This document shows positions 43,337 through 51,376 of a DNA stretch of 64,000 nucleotides, piece after piece (the stretch's first letter is position 1; each line of letters opens with the position of its first letter). The stretch lies in NCBI GenBank assembly GCA_017304675.1, contig JAFKLS010000016.1, positions 310,001 through 374,000 on the forward strand, in the 5' to 3' direction. Source of the DNA: Sphingobacteriia bacterium (lineage in GTDB: Bacteria; Bacteroidota; Bacteroidia; Chitinophagales; Chitinophagaceae). Below the pieces are notes generated by a model, which was not told the DNA's origin, searched no databases, and saw nothing but the letters and a program-made list of their open reading frames with translations. The translations under genes and the position numbers were made by a program.

Positions 43337-44305
43337 GTTCAAATATAGCCAATGCAAATTGCACAAACCGGTGCACCCTTGTAAAATAAGAAAGCACCAA
43401 GGGTAATTTCACAGAAATTGATTTGCTGTTGAATTACTTCCCGATGCTTTCTTTGGTGAGTGGTTATTAGCTTACTAACAACCGCCTCCAAGTGTTGAGT
43501 TTCTAACTTTTTACAGTTGTACTCCTCTTGGTGAGAATGAGTTTTTTGCAAAAATCAATTCTCTTTACCTGCCGGCATTTTCATGCCTGCAGATACGGGC
43601 CCCGAATTGTGTTGTCAATCTTCAGCCCGGCGGATGCCAAAAGGTGTTTTTACAACTTTTGTAATCCTGAACAGATGTTTGCACACCTGCTTTTTCAAAA
43701 CTTTCTCCTTTCGGATCCGGTTTTGCGGAATGAATTGCGTACAACCCATTCCGGCGAAACCAAACTTTGCTATTAAACAATTTTGGCTTCTTTTTTAGAT
43801 AAGCAACCTGGTAAGGTTTTTTATCCTGAAACGGGCCTTTGCAGGTTTGTTTCTTTCAGCTGGTAAATTACCTTTTACAGCAATTTTCTGCTTCGGATTG
43901 GCAACACTTTCGTTTCGCCTTCCCGTTACGGAAAACAGATTGGTTACAATCGCTTTCCTTTTGTAAAAACCTCCCGGCTTCTACTCAATCAAATCAGGAT
44001 CGCTTTATTAGTTTTCCTTTCAATGATGTATTAAAGATATGTTTTAAAAATACCGTATTCCAAATTTTTCACCGCTTTGTTATCCATTCCTTTCGCACCA
44101 TAAAAGCAGTGTAAAAGCAGGTTAAAAGCACAGGATATGCACGGGTTTATGCACAATAAGCTTTATGTGATGCGCTCGTTTGAAGCATTTAACATGTACT
44201 ATTTTTTGCGTATATACTTTTTAATGATTTTCAGTTATAATTGAAAATAGATGATTCTAACTGTTAAAGAATTTTTTTTAATAGGTAGCCTGTTAGGCTG
44301 AATAG
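43337..44305. other. Gene-less stretch of almost 1 kb
   Basis: I find no convincing gene on either strand. Short open frames occur (for example 43339-43551 minus, 43528-43798 plus and 43839-44114 plus), but none has a family motif or a sensible start. About 43,570-44,000 has pyrimidine-rich plus and purine-rich minus strands, and small hairpins: GGCAT-TTTC-ATGCC near 43574, ACCCTTG/CAAGGGT at 43375-43404, AAGAAAGCA/TGCTTTCTT at 43388-43453, CGGAATG/CATTCCG near 43725-43755. It could be a structured RNA, a worn dispersed element, or decayed coding DNA. It is much the longest such stretch in the window. Confidence 0.6.
43340..43347 (-). promoter_or_regulatory. -7 box (TATATTTG) abutting the saccharopine-dehydrogenase-like start
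   Basis: On the minus strand TATATTTG is followed by AAC and then the ATG. The transcript would start at or next to the start codon. Confidence 0.55.
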
Positions 44306-44313
44306 TACCTTTG
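44306..44313 (+). promoter_or_regulatory. -7 box (TACCTTTG) upstream of the L,D-transpeptidase-like gene
   Basis: TACCTTTG fits TAnnTTTG and ends six bases before ATG 44320, so the leader would be zero to a few bases. Confidence 0.55.
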
Positions 44314-44319
44314 CACACT

Positions 44320-45051
44320 ATGAAAAGAAGAAAAAAGCTGATACTGCGTATGGTTGTACTGTCTATGAGCTTGGCCTCCTTTTCTACCGTAAAATCAAAA
44401 AAAGCCAGCACCGGTAACTATCTCAAAAAAACGTTTTTTGCAAATCCTGCCGACAGTATTTATTCAACCATGCAATTGGACGATTACGGTCTTTCTAAAG
44501 AAGCTTTTATATTGGCGGTAAAAGGCTGGGATATTTTAAAGGCACAAGGCAAAATTGTAAATGAAGAAGTAATTTCCATCATAGATTTCAGTCTGCCTTC
44601 AAACAAAAAAAGGCTCTTTGTTCTGAATCTGCAAACCATGCAATTGTTATTTAACACGTATGTGGCACATGGTAAAAACTCCGGTAGCAATATTGCTTCA
44701 ACATTTTCCAATAAAACCAATAGTTATAAAAGCAGTCTTGGCTTTTATGTAACTGAATCTGTTTACTCCGGAAAACATGGTTATTCATTGCGGTTGAATG
44801 GCGAAGAAAAAGGAATCAATGATCATGCATTCCAGAGAGGTATTGTAATGCATGGCGCCAGTTATGTAAATGAGTTACTGGCCAATAAGCAGGGTTTTAT
44901 TGGCAGAAGCCAGGGGTGCCCGGCCATTCCTTCAGCGCAGCATAAAGAGATCATCGATCATATTAAAAACGGTTCTTGTTTATTTATTTATGCCAATGAT
45001 AAGCATTATCTCTCTCATTCGGCCTTTCTTCAATCAGATAAAAAAGTATGA
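44320..45051 (+). CDS. Murein L,D-transpeptidase catalytic domain protein (YkuD_2-like)
   Basis: A 243-aa envelope protein with a basic N-terminus and signal (MKRRKKLILRMVVLSMSLAS). The catalytic segment has His178 in VMHGASYVNELL and Cys200 in RSQGCPAIP, the HG...SxGC arrangement of YkuD-type L,D-transpeptidases. These make 3-3 crosslinks in peptidoglycan or attach proteins to it. LFVLNLQTMQLLFNTYVAHG is the usual strand pattern before it. TTG 44311 is an in-frame start but lies in the -7 box; ATG 44320 is preferred. Confidence 0.86.
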   Translation: MKRRKKLILRMVVLSMSLASFSTVKSKKASTGNYLKKTFFANPADSIYSTMQLDDYGLSKEAFILAVKGWDILKAQGKIVNEEVISIIDFSLPSNKKRLFVLNLQTMQLLFNTYVAHGKNSGSNIASTFSNKTNSYKSSLGFYVTESVYSGKHGYSLRLNGEEKGINDHAFQRGIVMHGASYVNELLANKQGFIGRSQGCPAIPSAQHKEIIDHIKNGSCLFIYANDKHYLSHSAFLQSDKKV

Positions 45052-45074
45052 TCAGCAATTATTAAGCGGAGTGA

Positions 45075-45082
45075 TATATTTG
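45075..45082 (+). promoter_or_regulatory. -7 box (TATATTTG) upstream of prfB
   Basis: TATATTTG fits TAnnTTTG and ends four bases before the prfB ATG, so the message would be leaderless or nearly so if this is the promoter. Confidence 0.5.
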
Positions 45083-45086
45083 CAGC

Positions 45087-46170
45087 ATGACACAAGAACA
45101 AATTAAATTAATGAGGGACAGGGTGAGTGTCCTAAGGAGGTTTCTTTGACTACGATAATAAAGCACAAAAAGTAGAGCAGGATAAACAGCTTTCCTTATC
45201 AGCCGGCTTTTGGGATGATAATACCAGGGCTACGGCTGTTATGAAAGAAATAAAAGTAAATGAGTATTGGTTAAAGCTATACCAGCAGGTAGAAGCTGCT
45301 GTTGAAGATTTTGCGGTGTTATACGAATTCTTTAAAGCGGGAGATGCTACCGAAGAAGAAACGGAAGCAGCATACAAACAGGCTTTGAACGATATTGAAG
45401 ACGCGGAATTCAAAAGCACTTTGAATCAACCTGAAGATGAACTGCCGGCCGTATTGCAAATCAATTCCGGTGCGGGTGGTACGGAGAGTCAGGACTGGGC
45501 CCAGATGTTGTTACGAATGTACCGTATGTATGGTGAAAAACAAGGGTGGAAAGTAACTGAGTTAGACTATCAGGAAGGCGATGGTGCCGGTATTAAAACG
45601 GCTACCTTACAATTTGAAGGGGCATTCGCATACGGTTTTTTAAAAGCAGAAAGCGGCGTACATCGTTTGGTGAGAATTTCACCTTTTGACAGCAATGCCA
45701 GGAGGCACACCAGTTTTGCTTCTGTATTTGTATATCCTTTAGTAGATGATACCATAGAGATAGATTTAAAAGATTCGGATGTAAAAATGGAAACTGCAAG
45801 AAGTGGGGGTGCTGGTGGGCAGAACGTAAACAAAGTAGAAACAAAGGTTTTTTTAACACATATTCCAACAGGCATTGTAGTGGTTTGCCAAACAGAGAGA
45901 ACACAGTTAGGCAATAAAGAAAAAGCAATGCAAATGTTGAAGAGCCGTTTATACGAGGAAGAGTTGAAAAAAAGAGAGGCTGCAAAAAATGAAGCAAACA
46001 GCAGTAAGAAAAAAATAGAGTGGGGCAGCCAGATTAGAAGTTATGTTTTCCATCCATACAAAATGATTAAAGACCATAGAACCGAATATGAGGTTGGTAA
46101 TGTGCAGCCTGTGATGGACGGAGAATTAGACGGGTTTATAAAAGCCTATTTAATGATGGAAAAAGAATAG
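45087..46170 (+). CDS. prfB: Peptide chain release factor 2, programmed +1 frameshift
   Basis: RF2 ends translation at UGA and UAA. The gene is read in two frames: ATG 45087 gives 20 codons ([20 protein letters not shown]) to an in-frame TGA at 45147-45149, and a +1 shift on CTT skips T45147 to continue GAC TAC GAT. The site has the classic parts: AGGAGG just upstream and CTT TGA C. The product is about 360 aa. The second frame has [36 protein letters not shown], the peptidyl-hydrolase GGQ loop ([14 protein letters not shown]), and [11 protein letters not shown] near the C-terminus. Reading only from the internal ATG 45241 would lose the first domain. The shift lets RF2 control its own amount. 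Confidence 0.96.
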
Positions 46171-46196
46171 CCAGCCTTTAACCATAAAAGCCAACA

Positions 46197-46733
46197 ATGC
46201 AGCATAAAGCGTTTATTTATTATGTAATTAAATTCATTGCTTTTTTTCTTTTCTTTTATGTAGGAACGTATTGTTATATTGGCATTACTTCACCCGGTGG
46301 TTATTATTTTCCTTATTTAGACCACTATTTTAATTATGTAAACTGGCTTAGGAGCTTATTATTAAATGGAGCGAAAGCCATTCTGCAAATCTTAGGATTT
46401 GAAGGCAACATAACAGATAAGTATCATTTACAAATTAACCATGCCAACAGTGTACAATTGGTATATGCCTGTTTGGGATATGGTGTTATTAGTTTTTGGT
46501 TTGCATTTGTAATTACTTCTTCCATAAATACTATTCACAAAATAAAATGGATGCTGGCAGGCTTCTTATTAATTGTTTTTAGTAACATGCTTAGGCTTGC
46601 TATACTTTTAATAGCTATTTATAAAGGCTGGACACTGTGGTTCAACCTGGAGCACCATTTTGTGTACAATGTAATTGCTTATGGTATTGTTGGCTTGCTT
46701 TGCTGGGGTTTTCTAAAAAGAGAGGATAAGTAG
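46197..46733 (+). CDS. Exosortase/archaeosortase family protein
   Basis: A 178-aa membrane protein with about five membrane segments. The three residues expected for the transpeptidase active site are present in order: Cys92 in VYACLGYGVISFW, Arg133 in NMLRLAILLIAI, and His153/His154 in EHHFVYNVIAYG. Exosortases cut a C-terminal sorting signal from secreted proteins and probably attach them to a surface anchor. It is a short, Bacteroidota-type form; I do not assign a named subtype. A protein with a matching kind of C-terminal signal is encoded convergently 17 bp downstream. It begins 26 bp after prfB. Confidence 0.87.
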   Translation: MQHKAFIYYVIKFIAFFLFFYVGTYCYIGITSPGGYYFPYLDHYFNYVNWLRSLLLNGAKAILQILGFEGNITDKYHLQINHANSVQLVYACLGYGVISFWFAFVITSSINTIHKIKWMLAGFLLIVFSNMLRLAILLIAIYKGWTLWFNLEHHFVYNVIAYGIVGLLCWGFLKREDK

Positions 46734-46750
46734 TTTCAATAAAATAGGTA

Positions 46751-47221
46751 CTATTCCTTTTCCACAGGTTGCTCTTTTTTCTTTAGGCCCTTTGTTTTCC
46801 TGTATCCGGCACCTAAACCAAATGCGAGTAATACGCTTAATCCGCCGTCAAAAGGAGCCCCAACATCATTTACATCACCACCTCCACCCCCTCCGGAACC
46901 GGGTCCGCCGGGGTCTCCATAAACAGTTGTACCGGAATTTCCGGAATTACTAAATGGTCCGGACTGCGGGTTATTGAAGCGGTTATTACTGATTGAGTCT
47001 GGCAACAGCGTAGCATTGCCCGTTGTATTAGGGTCTGTGTAAATGCGGGTTCTGTTATTGTTATTGGGTGTATTGTTTCTCTGACTACCCGATGGTGATA
47101 AACCACTACTTAGACTACCGCCTAATGTGCCGCTAAATTGAGCTTTAGCTGCAAAAAGGCTTGCCTGTAAACATAATAATAGAATAAGTGATCTGTTTTT
47201 ATGGAAGAAGTTGATATTCAT
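46751..47221 (-). CDS. Small secreted protein with exosortase-type C-terminal signal
   Basis: A 156-aa protein with signal peptide (about 1-27, ending AAKAQ), a low-complexity Ser/Gly/Asn/Pro middle (about 30-118, with NNTPNNNNR and a Gly run at 110-115), and a three-part C-terminus: GAPFDGG at 121-127, a hydrophobic stretch LSVLLAFGLGAGY at 128-140, and a basic end RKTKGLKKK at 141-149. This short-motif/membrane/basic plan is that of the PEP-CTERM-like signals; I recall the P-x-D-x-GLS-LLL form from Bacteroidota (PID-CTERM). Its position beside an exosortase makes it the likely substrate. No catalytic domain is seen. Confidence 0.78.
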   Translation of the reverse strand: MNINFFHKNRSLILLLCLQASLFAAKAQFSGTLGGSLSSGLSPSGSQRNNTPNNNNRTRIYTDPNTTGNATLLPDSISNNRFNNPQSGPFSNSGNSGTTVYGDPGGPGSGGGGGGDVNDVGAPFDGGLSVLLAFGLGAGYRKTKGLKKKEQPVEKE

Positions 47222-47248
47222 TAAATAAACCGTCCGGGCCCTCTGATT

Positions 47249-49999
47249 CTATAATTTTAAAATTCTAAAATTTGTAACCACGCTATTACCGGAACTTATT
47301 TTTACCATATAAGTTCCACCAGGGATAACACTATCCAGGTTAATGGAAGTGATTGATGAAATAGCATTGGGTACAGTGATATTTTTGTTTAATATTTTAT
47401 TACCGCTTTGAGTGAATATTTCCACCAAATAAACACCCGGTTTTAGGTAGCTTGCTTCAAGATTAAAGGTTGTGCCTCTTACAGGATTAGGAAATGCGGT
47501 TAATTGAGGCTGCAGCTTAGAAAAATCAACACTAACAATTGCGCTGGTAAGTATTTCCTGATCGAAAATATTGGTAGCTTTAATTCTATAATAATATTTC
47601 AAATTATAGGCAGGATTAGTATCTGCCCAGGTATATGAAGCAACAGTTTCCCCGGAGTTTTTAGGGGTAAGTGTGGCAATGCTTACAAAATTAATGCTGT
47701 CTGTAGACCGCTCCAGGCTATAAGTAATCAAATCATATTCACCTTTAGTTGTCCAATTAATATCAATTGCGCTTTTATCAATACTTACGGAAGGAGCGAT
47801 ACTTAATGAGCTTACATTGTTCTTAGAAAAGAAAACGGCAAACCTGTTTAAATAAGTATTCGTGTCAGATGTTACTTTAAATGTATAATCCAGTGTGTCT
47901 TTATCTTTTAAAGGAATCAGTGTATTGGTAAACTTATCTAATAAGTATCCTGTTAAGGTTTTTGAATAAGTGAACAATTTTGTATCAATCCTAAGTGTAT
48001 AATTTGTATTAACAACCGGCGACCAAAAACGGAGTTGAATGGTGTCTCCACCAATAACCGGCTGGCGGCAATCGATACTCAGAGGATGATTGCTTGTATA
48101 AATGGCCAGGTTTTCGCCAGAGTTATAAAACTTATCGGCATCCTCTTTAGATGATACTGCATTGCTATAATTACTTGCAAATACTGCAGTAGAACCATCC
48201 ATCGGATACAGTTTGTTATTAAGGGTTCGCCAAAGAGTAAAGCCCAGTTTGTTAAGCGGGATAGTGGGGGTGGAGCCGAAAATACTGGTTAACGATTGCC
48301 CGGTTGTTTTGTCCGATTCCTGAATAGTTAATACAGGTGCACCTGCTCCATTCCCTTGCACAAAAAAAGCCTGCCCCGGTTGAATGTATTGATTCACGCC
48401 TGATGCACCATTGCTGTTGGTAACACCATTCCAGGTTACGTAAGCACCGTTAGACCCTATAGTGGGATCGAAATACCAAAAAGTACCTGTAAGATTGGTT
48501 TTACCTATGGTAGACCAGTTAATAATAGCAGCATAAGGATTGGCCACAATACTAAACCCGTTTACATCTGAATTTAATCCGAAACTGCCAGAACTGAAAC
48601 TGGTATTGGAAACACCTGATGTGTTATAAGTTACAGTACCGGTTATAAGTTTACCGGTAGTTCTCAATGTGGTAGCGCCATTCATGGTTGTGGGTTGTGG
48701 ATTTTGGTAAAGGTTAATGCTACGATCACCTCTTACAAAAATCCTGTAACCCTGAAAAGGATTTAAGCTAATGCCTTTTGTAGAACTCACATTGTTCCAT
48801 ACCCCATTAATATAAGAGTACATAGAGGGGTTGCCGGTACCGGTATAATCAAACCCTGTTACGGGATCTGTTCCTGCGCTGTTATTGGCTTTTCCTGTAA
48901 TGGTTACTCCATAGCCCGAAGTACTTGCACCGCCTTCCTGCCAGGTATCAAAAACACTCTTTGATGTATTGTATACCATAGCCCCCAGGTCTCTGTAAGC
49001 CCTGTTACCATCAGGTATATAGCGCTCAACAGTAATAGCCCCGCTGCCGGAATAAGAAATGGCTCCTCCAACCTGATCTATCTGGGCGGTATTGTTAATA
49101 GAAGTGGATTTTAAAATAAGTGAACTGCTGTTGCCAATATTTAAAGTACCTGAATTGATGGTTAAAAAACCTGTTATAGTAATATTTCCCGATGTGGTAT
49201 TGGTTGCAGTTCCTTCATTAATCAGCTTATAATAATTTCCTGAAGGAATAGATTGTGCCGATGTACTGAAAAATGATACCGGAAAATTCCAGTTAATGCT
49301 CGAAGGAACCGGATTGGTAGAAGTATTGGCTGTTTTTAAAGTACCGTTGCCTGAAGTGGAGAAAGAACCTGAAAGAGAGTTAGAGCCAAAGTTTAATATT
49401 TTGCCACTCTTAATATTTACGTTGTTGTTTATTGAAATTGAATTATTGGTTCCGCCGAATGTAACATCGGCTTGAATATCCAGGTTTGAAAAAGATAGGC
49501 TGATGTTGTTTCTTGTTCCGGAAATATCTTTTATAATTTTTACTGTATACCCTGGAGATAGATTGTAATTGGCAACAAATGGATTAGAAAAAACCAGTAA
49601 TAAGGTTGCAAAAGTTGCAGAACCGGTATTGTCAATAAATACTGCAGAGCTTCCCATTGTTACCGAAGAATTGCCTAAAGCATCAATAATACTCATGCCT
49701 TTATTTACCTGGATAGAGCCGCCATTTTCTATGGTAAAGCCACAACTATTCGATGAGCCATCTCCACTCAGGGTCCAGGTTGTTGAGCCGGAAGTGAACA
49801 TGGCATGGCTATTTTGAATTACAAACACATCTCCTGAAGAGAAGTCCAAGGGGCTGCTGCCTCCGCCAGCCCTATTAGAGTTCCAACTGGAAATATTATC
49901 GGCTGCCAAACTTCCCTGGGAATAATAAGTTACACCCTGTGAATAAACACCCACAGATTGTAGTAAAACAATAAGCGTTAACACCAAAGGTCTTCTCAT
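47249..49999 (-). CDS. T9SS type A sorting domain-containing surface protein
   Basis: A 916-aa secreted protein with signal peptide MRRPLVLTLIVLLQSVGVYS; the longer frame to 50077 adds residues without sense. Residues about 30-330 form a Ser/Thr/Asn/Gly-rich beta-helix-like part (SSWNSNRAGGGSSP, FTIENGGSIQVNKG), a middle part has FSIVANPYAAIINWS, then a fibronectin type III-like domain (about 745-835, WTTKGEYDLITYSLERSTD), and a C-terminal T9SS domain (LTAFPNPVRGTTFNLE, GVYLVEIFTQSGNKI). It shares its general plan with the protein at 38476-41163. It is transcribed toward the exosortase-signal protein with 27 bp between them. Confidence 0.88.
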   Translation of the reverse strand: MRRPLVLTLIVLLQSVGVYSQGVTYYSQGSLAADNISSWNSNRAGGGSSPLDFSSGDVFVIQNSHAMFTSGSTTWTLSGDGSSNSCGFTIENGGSIQVNKGMSIIDALGNSSVTMGSSAVFIDNTGSATFATLLLVFSNPFVANYNLSPGYTVKIIKDISGTRNNISLSFSNLDIQADVTFGGTNNSISINNNVNIKSGKILNFGSNSLSGSFSTSGNGTLKTANTSTNPVPSSINWNFPVSFFSTSAQSIPSGNYYKLINEGTATNTTSGNITITGFLTINSGTLNIGNSSSLILKSTSINNTAQIDQVGGAISYSGSGAITVERYIPDGNRAYRDLGAMVYNTSKSVFDTWQEGGASTSGYGVTITGKANNSAGTDPVTGFDYTGTGNPSMYSYINGVWNNVSSTKGISLNPFQGYRIFVRGDRSINLYQNPQPTTMNGATTLRTTGKLITGTVTYNTSGVSNTSFSSGSFGLNSDVNGFSIVANPYAAIINWSTIGKTNLTGTFWYFDPTIGSNGAYVTWNGVTNSNGASGVNQYIQPGQAFFVQGNGAGAPVLTIQESDKTTGQSLTSIFGSTPTIPLNKLGFTLWRTLNNKLYPMDGSTAVFASNYSNAVSSKEDADKFYNSGENLAIYTSNHPLSIDCRQPVIGGDTIQLRFWSPVVNTNYTLRIDTKLFTYSKTLTGYLLDKFTNTLIPLKDKDTLDYTFKVTSDTNTYLNRFAVFFSKNNVSSLSIAPSVSIDKSAIDINWTTKGEYDLITYSLERSTDSINFVSIATLTPKNSGETVASYTWADTNPAYNLKYYYRIKATNIFDQEILTSAIVSVDFSKLQPQLTAFPNPVRGTTFNLEASYLKPGVYLVEIFTQSGNKILNKNITVPNAISSITSINLDSVIPGGTYMVKISSGNSVVTNFRILKL

Positions 50000-50136
50000 C
50001 CTAAAACATTGATTTTGAATTTCAGGTTTTGGGAGGGGGTAGGTAAGTAATAAGGCCGTTGAAACAACTGCCTTCATTCGAAGATACTTAAAAATAGTTT
50101 TCGCTGCATGATGAACTACAAAAAAATAGTATTATT

Positions 50137-50154
50137 ACTACATAATAATGTAGT
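50137..50154 (-). terminator. Possible terminator of nhaA
   Basis: ACTACAT, loop of four, ATGTAGT, followed on the minus strand by AATAATACTATTTTTTT. It lies 13 bases after the nhaA stop. The stem is short and AT-rich, so the call is tentative. Confidence 0.5.
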
Positions 50155-50166
50155 TATTATTTTAAA

Positions 50167-51354
50167 TTATATATGAATAGCTTTTGCAGCTTTTTTCAAC
50201 CACAGATAACCTGCCAGCATAGATATGAAAGAGGCTATTAAAACAGATAATTTGGCTACATCATCTTTATGAACTGTATTATCAAATGCAAGAACAGCAA
50301 TAAAAATACTCATTGTAAAACCTATGCCCGCTAAAATGCCACCCCCTATTAAATGTTGCCAGCTAACGCCATGGGGCAACTTGGCCCATCTCTTCTTTAC
50401 GAGATAATACACTGTTCCGCAAATACCCAATGGTTTACCAATACAAAGACCTGCAATGATACCCCAGGTTAATGTGCTATTAAAAGATTCTATTGTATCT
50501 TTTGAAATAGTAATGGCAGTATTAGCAAGGGCAAAAACGGGTATGATAAAAAAATAAACGGGTAAATGCAATTTTGCTTCCAAGCGCTCCAGGCTATTTG
50601 CCGGAATAACAAAAGCGAAAATAACCCCTGCAACAGTGGCATGTATTCCTGAATTGAACATAGTATACCATAACAGCAGGCCTAATATGATATGTATCAT
50701 GCCAAAAGATTTTTTTTGCCGTTGCAATATGAACATGATGGCTAAAATTAAGGCAGCAAATACCAGGTATATCCATTTTAAGTGGCCGCCATAAAATAAT
50801 GCTATAACCATAATGGCTCCGAGGTCATCAATAATAGCCAGTGCTGTTAAAAAGATTTTTAATGATACAGGTACTTTTTTTCCTAACAAAGAGGCCACTC
50901 CAAGTGTGAATGCAATATCTGTGGCCATGGGTATGGCCCAACCATTCATATTGTCTGTTCCTCTATTGATTTGTGTGAATAAGATGGCAGGGGCTATCAT
51001 CCCCCCGATTGCACCGAATAAGGGCACCATGGATTTTTTTAAAGAAGATAATTCTCCGTGATGTAGTTCCCGCCTTATTTCCATGCCTGCCAATAAAAAG
51101 AAAACCGCCATGAGGAAATCATTGATAACAAGGTTTACGGAGTTAGGCAATGAAATAAACCCAATGGTATAAAAGTGACCATTTTGATTGGAGAATGAAT
51201 AATTCCAAAAATGAGTGTAGAAGCTTTTAACTGGTTCTATATTACTTAATAACAAAGAAAAAAAGGTGCACAGTAATAATATGATGCCTGTAGCTCTGCT
51301 GTCTTGTATAAAAGCAGTAATGGAATCAATTACTTTTTTCTTTAATTGCAGCAT
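50167..51354 (-). CDS. nhaA: Na+/H+ antiporter NhaA
   Basis: A 395-aa inner-membrane antiporter exchanging protons for sodium to control pH and salt. About 11-12 membrane segments are visible. Landmarks are NDFLMAVFFLLAGMEIRREL (segment II), WAIPMATDIAFTLGV (segment IV, with the Asp-Ile-Ala-Phe motif) and FLTALAIIDDLGAI (segment V, whose paired Asp are the ion-binding residues in the E. coli protein). Length is typical. It lies 22 bases downstream of the OstA-like gene on the same strand and may share its transcript. Confidence 0.96.
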   Translation of the reverse strand: MLQLKKKVIDSITAFIQDSRATGIILLLCTFFSLLLSNIEPVKSFYTHFWNYSFSNQNGHFYTIGFISLPNSVNLVINDFLMAVFFLLAGMEIRRELHHGELSSLKKSMVPLFGAIGGMIAPAILFTQINRGTDNMNGWAIPMATDIAFTLGVASLLGKKVPVSLKIFLTALAIIDDLGAIMVIALFYGGHLKWIYLVFAALILAIMFILQRQKKSFGMIHIILGLLLWYTMFNSGIHATVAGVIFAFVIPANSLERLEAKLHLPVYFFIIPVFALANTAITISKDTIESFNSTLTWGIIAGLCIGKPLGICGTVYYLVKKRWAKLPHGVSWQHLIGGGILAGIGFTMSIFIAVLAFDNTVHKDDVAKLSVLIASFISMLAGYLWLKKAAKAIHI

Positions 51355-51376
51355 AACGCATTATTCTTATATAGCC

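Noticed and set aside
43339..43551. 70-aa minus-strand frame upstream of the saccharopine-dehydrogenase-like gene
   Set aside because: No family pattern, and its end contains the -7 box of the next gene. Not reported as a gene.
43560..44050. RNase P RNA or other standard structured RNA on the minus strand
   Set aside because: The conserved RNase P core (for example the GGAAAGTCCGGGC-like segment) is absent, and no other standard RNA could be matched by eye.
43528..44114. Short plus-strand frames in the gene-less stretch (43528, 43583, 43839)
   Set aside because: Overlapping frames with Cys/Phe-rich, motif-free translations and no usable start context; typical of non-coding pyrimidine-rich DNA.
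45241..46170. prfB starting at the internal ATG
   Set aside because: It would lose the N-terminal domain; the +1 frameshift gives the full-length RF2.
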